Shown: positions 8,366-17,330 of the stretch, one piece after another
Layout: each line of letters starts with the position of its first letter
How positions within the stretch are numbered: position 1 is the first letter of the stretch
NCBI RefSeq assembly: GCF_003352085.1
Contig: NZ_CP025804.1
Span: 1,922,001-1,986,000, forward strand
Source of the DNA: Sulfitobacter sp. SK012
GTDB lineage: Bacteria > Pseudomonadota > Alphaproteobacteria > Rhodobacterales > Rhodobacteraceae
Reading direction: 5' to 3'
DNA: 64,000 nucleotides
Notes under the pieces: model-generated
The model's input: only the letters and a program-made list of their open reading frames with translations
Told to the model about the DNA's origin: nothing
The model's database searches: none
Translations under genes and position numbers: made by a program

Positions 8366-9140
8366 TACCACTTTCGAAGAAGACACTGTTTCGGTTGCGG
8401 ATCGCCTTGCGGCCGAAGCGCTGATTATTGATGTCGATGGTTTTGAGGGGCCGCTTGACCTACTGCTCACGCTCAGTCGTACGCAAAAGGTCGATCTGCG
8501 CAAAATCTCAGTCCTGCAACTTGCGCGCCAATATTTGGCCTTTGTCGAACAGGCCAAGGCGCTGCGCTTAGAACTGGCGGCGGATTACCTGGTGATGGCA
8601 GCGTGGCTCGCGTTCCTTAAATCCCGACTGTTATTGCCGCCTGATCCCACAGAAGATGGCCCATCAGGCGAGGAGCTTGCCGCGCATTTGGCGTTTCAAT
8701 TGGAGCGGTTGGCCGCGATGCGCGATGTTGCGGCGCGACTTATGGCGCGTGACCAATTGGGTCGTGATTTCTTTGCCCGCGGTCAAACCTTTGAGGTGCA
8801 GCGCGTGCGCAAAGTGACCTATACCGCGACGCTTTTGGATCTGATGCAGGGATATGCGCGCATTCGGACACGCGATGATTTTCGACCCTTTGTGCTGGAT
8901 CGAGAATCTATATTTACAATGGAACAAGCGCTTGAACGGATGCGTGGTCTGATTGGCTTTGCTGGCGATTGGGGTGATCTGATGAGCTATCTGCCTGAAG
9001 GTTGGGAAGCCGATCCGGTGCGGCGTCGCTCTGCTACGGCATCGACCTTTGCGGCCTCGCTCGAATTGGTAAAAGAAGGCCATCTGGAAATACGTCAGGC
9101 CGAGAGTTTCGCGCCGATCCAGTTGCGTAAGAAGGATTAG
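8358..9140 (+). CDS. scpA: Segregation and condensation protein A
   Basis: Kleisin subunit of the SMC-ScpAB condensin that organises and segregates the chromosome. The product has 260 residues, with the family N-terminal segment VDGFEGPLDLLLTLSRTQKVD (shown in part, about 27-46) and a helical middle. The ATG at 8358 overlaps the end of nagZ by 8 nt. An upstream in-frame ATG would lie deep within nagZ. scpB follows after 4 nt. Confidence 0.95.
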   Translation: MADTTFEEDTVSVADRLAAEALIIDVDGFEGPLDLLLTLSRTQKVDLRKISVLQLARQYLAFVEQAKALRLELAADYLVMAAWLAFLKSRLLLPPDPTEDGPSGEELAAHLAFQLERLAAMRDVAARLMARDQLGRDFFARGQTFEVQRVRKVTYTATLLDLMQGYARIRTRDDFRPFVLDRESIFTMEQALERMRGLIGFAGDWGDLMSYLPEGWEADPVRRRSATASTFAASLELVKEGHLEIRQAESFAPIQLRKKD

Positions 9141-9144
9141 GTGC

Positions 9145-9801
9145 GTGTCAGAAGACATTGAAGAAAAAGAAGAAAGCCTATTTGAGGCTCCTCCCATGGC
9201 CGAACAAGAGCGCATGTTAGAAGCGGTGCTGTTTGCCACGTCTGAGCCGATCACGTTGCGTGAACTCGAAGCGCGGATGCCACATGGTTGCGATGCCGGA
9301 GAGGCGATGGTGTATGTGCGCCGTCGCTATGAAGGGCGCGGTGTTCATGTGATGAAGGTCGGGGATGCCTACGCCATGCGCACCGCCGCGGATCTGGGGT
9401 TTCTGATGCAAAAGGAAACCGTAGAGATCCGCAAGCTGAGCCGGGCGGCAATCGAGACATTGGCGATTATCGCCTACCACCAGCCTGTCACCCGTGCAGA
9501 AATCGAGGAAATTCGCGGCGTGTCGGTGTCTCGGGGGACCGTGGACCAGTTGCTCGAGATGGAATGGATCCGCTTTGGTCGCCGCAAGATGACGCCGGGC
9601 CGTCCTGTGACGTTTGTGGTAACGCAGACATTCCTTGATCACTTCGGGCTTGAGAATGCACGCGATCTGCCGGGCCTCAAAGAGCTGCGCTCTGCTGGGT
9701 TGTTGGAAAACCGTCCACTGCCATCGAGCTCGCCGCTGTTGGGTGATGGTGATGATGAGGAAGAAACCGAAGAAGGCCAGAGCGAGCTTTTCGAAGATTG
9801 A
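9145..9801 (+). CDS. scpB: Segregation and condensation protein B
   Basis: Winged-helix partner of ScpA in the SMC condensin. The 218-residue product starts at GTG 9145, 4 nt after scpA. Two winged-helix domains span about 15-180, including the typical LETLAIIAYHQPVTRAEIEE segment, followed by an acidic Glu-rich tail. Coupled to scpA in the standard order. Confidence 0.95.
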   Translation: MSEDIEEKEESLFEAPPMAEQERMLEAVLFATSEPITLRELEARMPHGCDAGEAMVYVRRRYEGRGVHVMKVGDAYAMRTAADLGFLMQKETVEIRKLSRAAIETLAIIAYHQPVTRAEIEEIRGVSVSRGTVDQLLEMEWIRFGRRKMTPGRPVTFVVTQTFLDHFGLENARDLPGLKELRSAGLLENRPLPSSSPLLGDGDDEEETEEGQSELFED

Positions 9802-9861
9802 CCTGAAAATCGCCTCATTTCATGCTATATTGGTGGCTGAGGCAGTTAAAAAGGCAGAACA

Positions 9862-10131
9862 ATGAACCAGTTGATCAACATGATCACGAGGCTCTTGATG
9901 CGCAAGCTGGTGAGCAAAGGGATCGACGCAGGCTTTAACAAAGCGTCGCAGCTCGGGCGTGGTCAAGAGATGCCAGCAGGCGAAATCGACGATTTTGGCA
10001 ACCCGGTGAAGACGCAAAAGCAAGTTCGTGCAGAACGCCGTGCACGCAGGCAGGCGCAGGGTCAGTCCGGAAACGGCGGACAACAAGCCAAACAGGCGAT
10101 GAAGGTTATGCGTCGAACCTCACGATTTTAA
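9862..10131 (+). CDS. Conserved small basic protein
   Basis: An 89-residue protein of unknown function, preceded by AAAAAGG about 7 nt before the ATG. The N-terminal half is an amphipathic helix (MITRLLMRKLVSKGIDAGF); the C-terminal half is Arg/Gln-rich and probably disordered. It sits 60 nt after scpB on the same strand and may be cotranscribed. No domain recognised. It ends 3 nt into the 3' end of the convergent deaminase gene. Confidence 0.7.
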   Translation: MNQLINMITRLLMRKLVSKGIDAGFNKASQLGRGQEMPAGEIDDFGNPVKTQKQVRAERRARRQAQGQSGNGGQQAKQAMKVMRRTSRF

Positions 10132-11204
10132 GCTGCTTTAAAGTGCTTTGACAGCTTAAGACCCTGTCCTTGGTAATTGGATGCAATGCCAACGCCGTAA
10201 AGCTGCGTTGGTGCCTCTGCCATGCGTTCATAGACCAATCGTCCAACAATTTGCCCGTGCTCTAGAACAAATGGGGCCTCATGGCAGCGAACTTCCAATA
10301 CGCCGCGTGATCCCGCACCGCCTGCGGCTTCGAAACCGAAGCCGGGATCAAAGAATCCCGCGTAATGCACGCGGAATTCACCAACCATCGCGAGGTAGGG
10401 TGCCATTTCTGCAGCGTAGTTTGGCGGGATCGTCACAGCTTCGCGGCTGACAAGAATGTAAAATGCACCGGGGTCCAGAATGATCTGGCCGTTGTCACTG
10501 TGGACTTCTTCCCAATATTCGGCAGGCGCATAATACCCAATATTATCGAGATCAATAACGCCCGTGTGGGGTTTGGCACGGTAACCGACCAGCGTTGTGC
10601 CGGGCAGGCGTAGATCGACAGAAAACCCCAGACCGTCGTCGATAACAGCGTCACCATTCACCAGCGGAACTTCGGCATGCAAGGCCCGCAACGCGTCGTC
10701 ATTAAGCACTGCATCGCCTGAACCAAAGCGGATTTGGTTCAACCGCATGCCAGGGCGCACCAGAACAGAAAAAGAGCGCGGGCAAATCTCGGCATAAAGT
10801 GGGCCGTGATAACCATCCGCAACACGGTCAAATTCCGTACCGCCATCGGTGATCATACGGGTCAGCAGATCAAGTCGACCGGTTGAACTCTTGGCATTGG
10901 CGACCGCAGTTACGCCCTTGGGCAACGCGAGGTGTTCCATAAGCGGCACGACATAGACGCAGCCTTTCTCCAGAACGGCACCAGAGGTAAGATCAACGCG
11001 GTGCATCTCGAACTCTGCCAGGCGGTCCTCAACGCGGGCACCGTGCCCAGCTAGAAAAGACGCGCGAACGCGGTAAGCCACTGTGCCCAGACGTAGATCA
11101 AGGCTTGCGGGTTGGATTTGAGCATCCGTTACAGGCGGCGTTGCGCTGATCTGTCCAGAGGCGATCATCGTGCTGAGCTGTTGGTTGGGGATCACACCGG
11201 CCAT
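10128..11204 (-). CDS. dcd: 2'-deoxycytidine 5'-triphosphate deaminase, long alphaproteobacterial form
   Basis: Deaminates dCTP to dUTP for thymidylate synthesis. The 358-residue product is about twice the length of E. coli Dcd and matches the long class found in alphaproteobacteria, in which two dUTPase-like beta domains are fused. Visible signs are the N-terminal IQPASLDLRLG motif (also seen in short Dcd) and a second half with IILDPGAFYILVSREAV. The ATG at 11202-11204 has GAGGTG 3 nt upstream and is preferred to one 7 codons earlier. Confidence 0.88.
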   Translation of the reverse strand: MAGVIPNQQLSTMIASGQISATPPVTDAQIQPASLDLRLGTVAYRVRASFLAGHGARVEDRLAEFEMHRVDLTSGAVLEKGCVYVVPLMEHLALPKGVTAVANAKSSTGRLDLLTRMITDGGTEFDRVADGYHGPLYAEICPRSFSVLVRPGMRLNQIRFGSGDAVLNDDALRALHAEVPLVNGDAVIDDGLGFSVDLRLPGTTLVGYRAKPHTGVIDLDNIGYYAPAEYWEEVHSDNGQIILDPGAFYILVSREAVTIPPNYAAEMAPYLAMVGEFRVHYAGFFDPGFGFEAAGGAGSRGVLEVRCHEAPFVLEHGQIVGRLVYERMAEAPTQLYGVGIASNYQGQGLKLSKHFKAA

Positions 11205-11223
11205 GGCCACCTCGTAGATATGC

Positions 11224-11256
11224 AAAACGCCCGTGCGGCGGGGGCACGGGCGTTTT
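11224..11256. terminator. Hairpin with perfect 13-bp stem after tRNA-Pro
   Basis: Arms AAAACGCCCGTGC and GCACGGGCGTTTT around a 7-nt loop. On the minus strand it ends in TTTT just after the tRNA-Pro gene and before the deaminase gene, so it terminates the tRNA transcript; it would also work on the plus strand. Confidence 0.85.
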
Positions 11257-11268
11257 TGATATGTCGGT

Positions 11269-11345
11269 TGGTCGGGCTAGCAGGACTCGAACCTGCGACC
11301 TTCCGTCCCCCAGACGGACGCGCTACCAGACTGCGCCATAGCCCG
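11269..11345 (-). tRNA. tRNA-Pro (anticodon GGG)
   Basis: A 77-nt cloverleaf on the minus strand: acceptor CGGGCTA pairing TAGCCCG, the D-arm, an anticodon stem TCCGT/ACGGA with loop CTGGGGG giving anticodon GGG (reads CCC/CCU), a T-arm with GGTTCGAGTCC, and an encoded 3' CCA at 11269-11271. A strong terminator lies 12 nt downstream. It is the only tRNA seen in the window. Confidence 0.96.
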
Positions 11346-11451
11346 ACATGAGCCGTTTCATAGCGAAATTGGGGCAGCGTGCAAGGGCCAATTGCCAAAC
11401 TGAGCAACGGGTCTCGTGCTGAGATGATGGGCCTGCCGCCGATCGGTTGCG

Positions 11452-12429
11452 TCACGCGGCCATTCGGTCGCGCAGGGCGGCTAGCTGTTCCAACAAGGGG
11501 GCGATCTGATCGGCGTTGTCTTTTGACATACCGGTCAGGCGCGCAGATGTCGCGAGGACGCCCGTTTCGACCTTGATGTTCGCTTCAGGGGTGATTTCAG
11601 GCATGCCGATATCGCGTGGTTTGGCGGCCTCGGGCTGAGGTTCCGGTTCGACGTCCGGTGCACTGACCTGTTCTTCTGGCTCTGAAACGACGGTTTCTTC
11701 GGCAGAGGCCACTGCGGGTTCCGCCTCTTCCGGGTCCGACATCTCGGGCTCTGCGGGATCCTCGGGCGCGTCTGTTTTGTCAGAAGTAACCGCGGGCTCT
11801 GGCTCTGCCGGTTCGCTGAGGAAGCTTGGCATCGGCGACATTTCTTCCGCGGCGGTTGGTGCGTCGGTTTCCACGGTCTCAGCTACGGCTGGCTCAGAGG
11901 CGGGTGCTTCTTCGGCTGGTGTGTCAGCTTGCGCGACTTCATCAGCGACCTCCGCGGTCGTAGATCCTTCGTCGCCTTCAGGCGCATCACCGTCTGAGGT
12001 AGTTTCTTCCACTGCATCAGCGGCTTGCACGCCTTCCTTCACGTCATCTTTGGCTTCGGAAGGAGCCTCAAAAGACAGCACAACTGCTTCGGGTTCTGGT
12101 TTAGGTTTAGCCACTGGCTTTGCCGCCTTCGCGGCTATTTCCAATGCAGGGTCATCCAGAGAAACGGACAGGTCCGAGACATGGCCCATGCCTTCCTCGC
12201 GCAGGATTTTTTGAACGCCTTTGATCGTCAGGCCATCATCATGCAACAGCTTCTTGATGCCGCCCAAAAGCAGCATATCGGCAGGACGATAGTACCGCCG
12301 ACCGCCTGCGCGTTTGATCGGTTTAATTTGGCTGAACTTGCTTTCCCAAAACCGCAACACGTGCGCTTGGATACCAAGCCACTCTGCGACTTCGGATATC
12401 GTGCGAAATGCGTCTGGCGATTTGGGCAT
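11452..12429 (-). CDS. MerR-family regulator with long acidic tail
   Basis: 325 residues. The first about 75 form a MerR-type winged helix ([20 protein letters not shown], then [20 protein letters not shown]). From about 100 to 270 the chain is low-complexity Ala/Glu/Pro/Val, strongly acidic and probably disordered. A short helical C-terminus (about 285-325, [14 protein letters not shown]) follows. It lacks metal-binding Cys. It lies immediately after ihfA with 4 nt between, a pairing conserved in alphaproteobacteria. Target genes unknown. Confidence 0.88.
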   Translation of the reverse strand: MPKSPDAFRTISEVAEWLGIQAHVLRFWESKFSQIKPIKRAGGRRYYRPADMLLLGGIKKLLHDDGLTIKGVQKILREEGMGHVSDLSVSLDDPALEIAAKAAKPVAKPKPEPEAVVLSFEAPSEAKDDVKEGVQAADAVEETTSDGDAPEGDEGSTTAEVADEVAQADTPAEEAPASEPAVAETVETDAPTAAEEMSPMPSFLSEPAEPEPAVTSDKTDAPEDPAEPEMSDPEEAEPAVASAEETVVSEPEEQVSAPDVEPEPQPEAAKPRDIGMPEITPEANIKVETGVLATSARLTGMSKDNADQIAPLLEQLAALRDRMAA

Positions 12430-12433
12430 CAGA

Positions 12434-12736
12434 TCAGGACTTGTTGCCGTCCGCGACGCGATCTTTCATCAAGTGCGAGGGGCGAAAGGTCAAAACGCGG
12501 CGTGGGTTGATTGGAACCTCTTCGCCCGTTTTTGGATTGCGGCCAATGCGGGCTGACTTGTCGCGTACTGAAAATGTTCCAAATGACGAAATCTTAACTT
12601 GTTCGCCACTTACCAATGCGTCGGACATTTGGTCCAGTACGGCTTCAACAAGTTGTGCGCTTTCATTTCGTGACAGGCCGACTTCGCGGAATACCGCTTC
12701 GCTCAGATCCATTCGCGTCAATGTCTTGTTCGTCAT
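12434..12736 (-). CDS. ihfA: Integration host factor alpha subunit
   Basis: DNA-bending HU/IHF protein, one half of the IHF heterodimer. The 100-residue product has the family core [20 protein letters not shown] with the intercalating Pro arm, then [10 protein letters not shown]. It lies between fabH and the MerR-like gene on the minus strand, the usual order plsX-fabH-ihfA-merR. Confidence 0.95.
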   Translation of the reverse strand: MTNKTLTRMDLSEAVFREVGLSRNESAQLVEAVLDQMSDALVSGEQVKISSFGTFSVRDKSARIGRNPKTGEEVPINPRRVLTFRPSHLMKDRVADGNKS

Positions 12737-12830
12737 GTCGTCCCCCGGTTTTTTTTAACAACATAGGCCAACGTATTTTTCCGAGTCAATATCAATGGCT
12801 TGGAAGACGTCGTTTCGGCACCATCTAGAG

Positions 12831-13802
12831 TTACCACCGCAGGACCACTGCACCCCAGGCAAGACCACCGCCAATGGCCTCGGTTACCAACAAATCGCCG
12901 GTTTTAATTTGCCCGCGGCTGTAGCCAACTGAAAGAGCAAGAGGAATAGAGGCCGCCGAAGTGTTGCCGTGGTCTTGTACGGTAACGACGACCTTTTCCA
13001 TGGGCAGGCCAAGCTTTTTCGCGGTGCCCTGAATAATGCGGATATTCGCCTGATGCGGCACAACCCAATCGATATCGCTGGCCTCTACGCCAGCCCGCGT
13101 CATGGCAGTTGTCGCGGTTGAAGCCAGCTTTTCTACGGCGTGGCGGAAGACCTGATTGCCTTGCATGCGCAGATAGCCGGTCGTGCCCGTTGAGACACCG
13201 CCATCCACGAACAACAGGTCCCGATAGCTGCCGTCGGAGTTCAAATCCGTCGCCAAAATACCGCGGTCAGCAGAGGTGCCTTCGCCGTCTTGCGCTTCGA
13301 GCAATAGCGCACCAGCTCCATCGCCAAAAAGGACGCACGTGCTGCGGTCGGTCCAGTCCATGATGCGGCTGAATGTTTCGGCACCAATGACCATGACGCG
13401 GCGCGCCTGGCCCGAGAGAATCAGCGCATTCGCGTTCGCCAATCCATAAACGAAGCCAGCGCAAACGGCTTGCACATCAAAGGCAAAGCCTTGTTTCATG
13501 CCTAATTCGGCTTGAACCATTGTGGCAGCGGATGGAAATGTCAGATCGGCTGTCGACGTCGCGACGATGATTGCATCGACCTCGTTGGCGTCCATGCCAG
13601 CCATCTCAAGTGCCGCGCGCGCAGCGGCAGCGGCCATTGTCGATGTGGTTTCCCCTTCGGAGACAAAATGACGCCGTTCGATGCCAGATCTGCCGCGGAT
13701 CCATTCATCATTGGTGTCTAGCGTTGCCTCAAACTCGGCATTCTCAACGATACGTTTGGGCAGGTAATGTCCGACACCGCGGACGACGGCGCGAACAGTC
13801 AT
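12831..13802 (-). CDS. fabH: Beta-ketoacyl-ACP synthase III
   Basis: Condenses acetyl-CoA with malonyl-ACP to start type II fatty-acid synthesis. The 323-residue enzyme has the catalytic triad contexts: Cys114 in QAVCAGF, His in VPHQANIRI, Asn in GNTSAAS. The start overlaps the plsX stop by 4 nt (ATGA), indicating coupled translation. Confidence 0.96.
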   Translation of the reverse strand: MTVRAVVRGVGHYLPKRIVENAEFEATLDTNDEWIRGRSGIERRHFVSEGETTSTMAAAAARAALEMAGMDANEVDAIIVATSTADLTFPSAATMVQAELGMKQGFAFDVQAVCAGFVYGLANANALILSGQARRVMVIGAETFSRIMDWTDRSTCVLFGDGAGALLLEAQDGEGTSADRGILATDLNSDGSYRDLLFVDGGVSTGTTGYLRMQGNQVFRHAVEKLASTATTAMTRAGVEASDIDWVVPHQANIRIIQGTAKKLGLPMEKVVVTVQDHGNTSAASIPLALSVGYSRGQIKTGDLLVTEAIGGGLAWGAVVLRW

Positions 13803-14878
13803 TGTTGGGTTCTTTCTGCGATTGGTAGGGCGGCTGCCACACGGGCTGCGAGTTTGTCGTTAAAGCTGTTGTCGGCCAGTTGCGCGGCCAGTTTGATTGC
13901 GGCGGACACACCGGTCGCATCCGCTGAGCCGTGCGATTTCACCACCGTGCCATTGAGGCCCAGAAAGACCCCGCCATTGACGCGGCGCGGGTCGATCTTT
14001 TTCTTGAGCCGCTGAAGCGATGTGTATGCAAGCAGCGCGGCCAGCATCGAAAGCGGCGAATGTCTGAAAGCTTCGCGCAGGCGGGTGCCGATCAGATTGG
14101 CAGTTCCTTCGCCGGTTTTGATCGCAACATTTCCGGTAAAGCCATCTGTGACAATAACATCCGCGACGTCGCCAGAAAGATCGCCTCCTTCGACGAATCC
14201 AACAAAATCATAGCCCGCGTCCGGCGCATGGTCGCGAATCAGGTCAAAGGCTTCCTTAAGCTCATTACGGCCTTTGTGCTCTTCGGTGCCGACGTTCAGC
14301 AGGCCAATGCGCGGGCGCTCCACGTCCATGCCGTTGCGTGCATAGGACATGCCCATCAGGGCAAAACGCAAAAGATCGTCGGCATCCGCGCGAATGTCGG
14401 CCCCAACGTCGAGCATCACGTTAAATCCGTGCGTGTTGGTCGAGGGGTAGAGCACTGCAATAGCGGGCCGGTTGACGCCGGGCAGCTTGCGCAGGCGGAT
14501 CATCGACAGGGCCATCAGCGCGCCTGTGTTGCCGCATGATACTGCAACGCCGGCCTCACCGGTCTTGACGGCCTCAATGGTGGACCACATCGAAGTGTCC
14601 TTGCCGGTGCGCACAACTTGGCTGGGCTTGTCATCCATCGTTACAACGCCAGGCGCATCACGGATTTCACAGCGACCGATCAGCGTTTGGCGCTTTGCCA
14701 CCAAAGGCTCAAGCGTGGCGCGGGGGCCATGCAGAATAAAAGCAATGTCAGGATTGATCTTGGCAGAATCGGAACACCCGGCAACAACGGTTGCCGGGCC
14801 CTGATCGCCACCCATCGCATCGACCGATATAAGGGTGCGTGCGGCCTTCGCGGTAGAGTGATCGGTCTGTGCCGTCAT
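13799..14878 (-). CDS. plsX: Phosphate acyltransferase PlsX
   Basis: Converts acyl-ACP to acyl-phosphate, the donor for glycerol-3-phosphate acylation by PlsY. 359 residues, with the N-terminal SVDAMGGDQGPATVV signature and the conserved AVSCGNTGALMA region. It sits downstream of rpmF and upstream of fabH, the arrangement that links lipid initiation to ribosome genes in many bacteria. Confidence 0.96.
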   Translation of the reverse strand: MTAQTDHSTAKAARTLISVDAMGGDQGPATVVAGCSDSAKINPDIAFILHGPRATLEPLVAKRQTLIGRCEIRDAPGVVTMDDKPSQVVRTGKDTSMWSTIEAVKTGEAGVAVSCGNTGALMALSMIRLRKLPGVNRPAIAVLYPSTNTHGFNVMLDVGADIRADADDLLRFALMGMSYARNGMDVERPRIGLLNVGTEEHKGRNELKEAFDLIRDHAPDAGYDFVGFVEGGDLSGDVADVIVTDGFTGNVAIKTGEGTANLIGTRLREAFRHSPLSMLAALLAYTSLQRLKKKIDPRRVNGGVFLGLNGTVVKSHGSADATGVSAAIKLAAQLADNSFNDKLAARVAAALPIAERTQQ

Positions 14879-14916
14879 CGGTGCGAGTGCCTTTAGTTGT
14901 TCAGTCGAACCTTACC

Positions 14917-15123
14917 TTAGGCAGCGTCGTCTTCGAGATCAATCTCATCGTTCAGCGCGACGATCTCATTGTCATCATAATGGCCACAGGCCGCACAGAT
15001 GTGATGAGGGCGCTTAAGTTCACCACAGTTGGTGCACTCGTTTGGATTTGCTGCAACGAGCGAATCATGTGCGCGACGATTATTGCGGCGCGATTTGGAT
15101 ACTTTGTTTTGCTGGACAGCCAT
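14917..15123 (-). CDS. rpmF: 50S ribosomal protein L32 (bL32)
   Basis: 68-residue large-subunit protein starting [20 protein letters not shown], with zinc-ribbon pairs CTNC and CAAC. It precedes plsX by 38 nt. The acidic C-terminus (EIDLEDDAA) is typical of Rhodobacterales L32. Confidence 0.97.
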   Translation of the reverse strand: MAVQQNKVSKSRRNNRRAHDSLVAANPNECTNCGELKRPHHICAACGHYDDNEIVALNDEIDLEDDAA

Positions 15124-15305
15124 GTCTGGTGCCTTTGTCTTCGGGGCCGGTGAGGCAGCATACTGCGCCTACGGCCGTGTTTCATATCAACTCCCGTTCG
15201 GGCGTGGGCTGCGTGTAGGCCTACGCTCGGCGGTTGTCCAACCTTAATTGGGATAAGATCGGCAAAATACTGCGAAAAGGAGCGCATTCAAGAGAGAATC
15301 GTCGC

Positions 15306-15860
15306 TTAGTCCTTTGGCTTTTTCTCCAACGCGTCCTTTAGAGCGGCCAAACCGGCGAAAGGGCGCGCATCTTCGTCCGTCATCGGGGTCACACCAGGTT
15401 CTGCGAATTGTGTGGCTGATAGGGCCGCATCTGCGGCGCGTGGGTATTCCGGCAACGCAAGGGTCAGCGCTTCGGTCATCACAGCGACAGGGTCGATCCA
15501 TGCCCCCAAGACTTCGGTGGTGTCATCCTCAGGCATTTGGACCTCAGGATCGTCGGGATCATCGTATTCCCGAATGAACCGACGCAGCACATCGACTTCG
15601 ATTCGTGTCGTTACAGGCACCAAGGTCACAACGCAGGGCTGCACAACAGTTGCTCCGAGATGACCGTTCAACTCCCAATCGGACTTTCCGTGAGGCGATA
15701 ACGATCCTGTGAAAACAAGTTTGCGTAGATCGGTGATCTTGATCTCCTGTGCGATCGTGGCCAATTCCGCCTTTGTAGGGCGCAACTCAATCGGTGTTTT
15801 CCCCGATTGAGAAAGCTCGGAGACACGCATGCTAGTGGCAGTGGGGGCTTGTCGTGACAT
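15306..15860 (-). CDS. YceD/DUF177 family protein
   Basis: A 184-residue member of the YceD family, normally found beside rpmF and thought to influence 23S rRNA or ribosome assembly. It contains the family segment in which a Cys lies among hydrophobics (VVQPCVVTLVPVTTRIE) and an acidic stretch. The ATG at 15858-15860 is chosen for a normal-length N-terminus; a longer frame would run into the divergent bamE gene. 182 nt separates it from rpmF. Confidence 0.88.
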   Translation of the reverse strand: MSRQAPTATSMRVSELSQSGKTPIELRPTKAELATIAQEIKITDLRKLVFTGSLSPHGKSDWELNGHLGATVVQPCVVTLVPVTTRIEVDVLRRFIREYDDPDDPEVQMPEDDTTEVLGAWIDPVAVMTEALTLALPEYPRAADAALSATQFAEPGVTPMTDEDARPFAGLAALKDALEKKPKD

Positions 15861-15972
15861 TATCTTGTGCTTTCGTTTCTTGAACCGAGGGGCATCCATG
15901 GTGTATGCGAGATAAAAGCCGGAGACGCCATCGACAAGAGGGCACGGCAACAGGAAGACAGAGGGCAGCATC

Positions 15973-16446
15973 ATGGGCCGCGAATACAGCACCATCCGGC
16001 GGGTCACCGTTACATTGGCTGCGCTTGTCGTCGTAGGCGCGCTGAGCGCTTGTTCCCCTCGATTCCAAAACCACGGCTATATCCCCGAGCCAGAAGAGCT
16101 TGAACTGATCGTGGTTGGCGTGGATACGCGTTCGTCTGTTGAAGAAACGGTAGGCGTGCCGACGTCTGCCGGAATCCTAAATGACAGTGGTTATTATTTC
16201 GTACGTAGCCGCATGCGCAGCGTTGCGTTTCTGGAACCCAAAGTGATTGAGCGCGAAGTTCTTGCCATCAGCTTTGACACAAATGGCGTTGTCGCCAATG
16301 TCGAGCGTTTTGGGCTGGAGCGTGGTCAGGTCGTACCTTTGGCACGCCGCGTTACGGATTCGGGCGTTACCAACACGGGCTTCCTACGCCAGCTCTTGGG
16401 TAACTTTGGTCAGGTTGATCCGGCAGGCGCGATTGGCGGCTTATAA
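15973..16446 (+). CDS. bamE: Outer membrane assembly lipoprotein BamE
   Basis: A 157-residue SmpA/OmlA-family lipoprotein of the BAM complex that inserts beta-barrel proteins such as LptD (encoded at 47-49 kb). It has a signal peptide ending in the lipobox LSAC with Cys27, then a BamE fold at about 40-120 (SSVEETVGVPTSAG, then YYFVRSRMRSVAFL). It is divergent from the DUF177 gene with 112 nt for both promoters. Confidence 0.9.
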   Translation: MGREYSTIRRVTVTLAALVVVGALSACSPRFQNHGYIPEPEELELIVVGVDTRSSVEETVGVPTSAGILNDSGYYFVRSRMRSVAFLEPKVIEREVLAISFDTNGVVANVERFGLERGQVVPLARRVTDSGVTNTGFLRQLLGNFGQVDPAGAIGGL

Positions 16447-16507
16447 TTTCACTTAAATGCCGCGAATCCGCGCGAGGCCTGTATTGGGCTGGCGATTGGA
16501 GCTGCGG

Positions 16508-17233
16508 ATGATTTATTTGGATAAAGGGCGCTATGACGTCCAGCAAGCCAAGACGCAGAGCGACTTGGATGCCGCTCAGGTCCTTCGAGCGCAGTGCTTT
16601 GGCAGACCACATACCAACGACATTGATGCATATGACACGGCGGCCACGCATATGCTGGTCCATGATGTCGCAAGCGGTACTTTGGTTTGCTGTTTTCGGA
16701 TCTCGCTTTTGACCGGTGAACGCCTGACGCAAAGCTATTCAGCACAGTTTTACGAGTTAAGCGCACTGTCTGCCTGCAAAGGGCCAATGATGGAGCTGGG
16801 GCGTTTTTGCGTGCACCCTGATTGGCATGACCCTGATATTTTGCGGGTGGCATGGGCGGCGATGACAGCCGCGGTGGATAAAGTGGGCGTGCAGATGATT
16901 TTTGGCTGCGCCAGCTTTGCCGGTGTTGAAACGGAGCAGTACCTGGACGCTTTCGCGATGCTCAAGGCGAGGTATTTGGCCCCAAAGCGCTGGTTGCCGC
17001 AGGTCAAATCCCCAGATGTGTTTCGCTTTGCTGCCAAGCTGCGGCGCAAGCCTGATGCAAAAAAGGGGATGTTGCGGATGCCGCCACTGCTGCGCAGCTA
17101 CCTGATGATGGGCGGCCGCGTCAGCGATCATGCCGTGGTGGACCGGCAGATGGGGACGCTGCATGTCTTTACGGGCCTCGAGATTGGCGCGATCCCTGTG
17201 GAGCGCAAACGGCTGTTGCGGGCGCTGGTTTAA
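16508..17233 (+). CDS. olsB: L-ornithine N-alpha-acyltransferase-like protein
   Basis: GNAT-fold acyltransferase of the OlsB type, which makes lyso-ornithine lipid from ornithine and 3-hydroxyacyl-ACP. About 241 residues. The features are an early RAQCFG segment, a GPMMELGRFCVHP core, and a C-terminal part with a hemolysin-like region. An ATG at 16457 is possible; the ATG at 16508 gives MIYLDKGRYD and the usual length. It follows bamE by about 60 nt. The second enzyme of the pathway, OlsA, is not beside it here. Confidence 0.82.
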   Translation: MIYLDKGRYDVQQAKTQSDLDAAQVLRAQCFGRPHTNDIDAYDTAATHMLVHDVASGTLVCCFRISLLTGERLTQSYSAQFYELSALSACKGPMMELGRFCVHPDWHDPDILRVAWAAMTAAVDKVGVQMIFGCASFAGVETEQYLDAFAMLKARYLAPKRWLPQVKSPDVFRFAAKLRRKPDAKKGMLRMPPLLRSYLMMGGRVSDHAVVDRQMGTLHVFTGLEIGAIPVERKRLLRALV

Positions 17234-17330
17234 CTGGCGGTCCAGAAAATCTGACTTTAGGTGAGAATTTTGAAGCAATTGCAGGCCTTGGCACATTGAC
17301 CCTGACAGGCGACGGCGATAGCTGGCAGGA

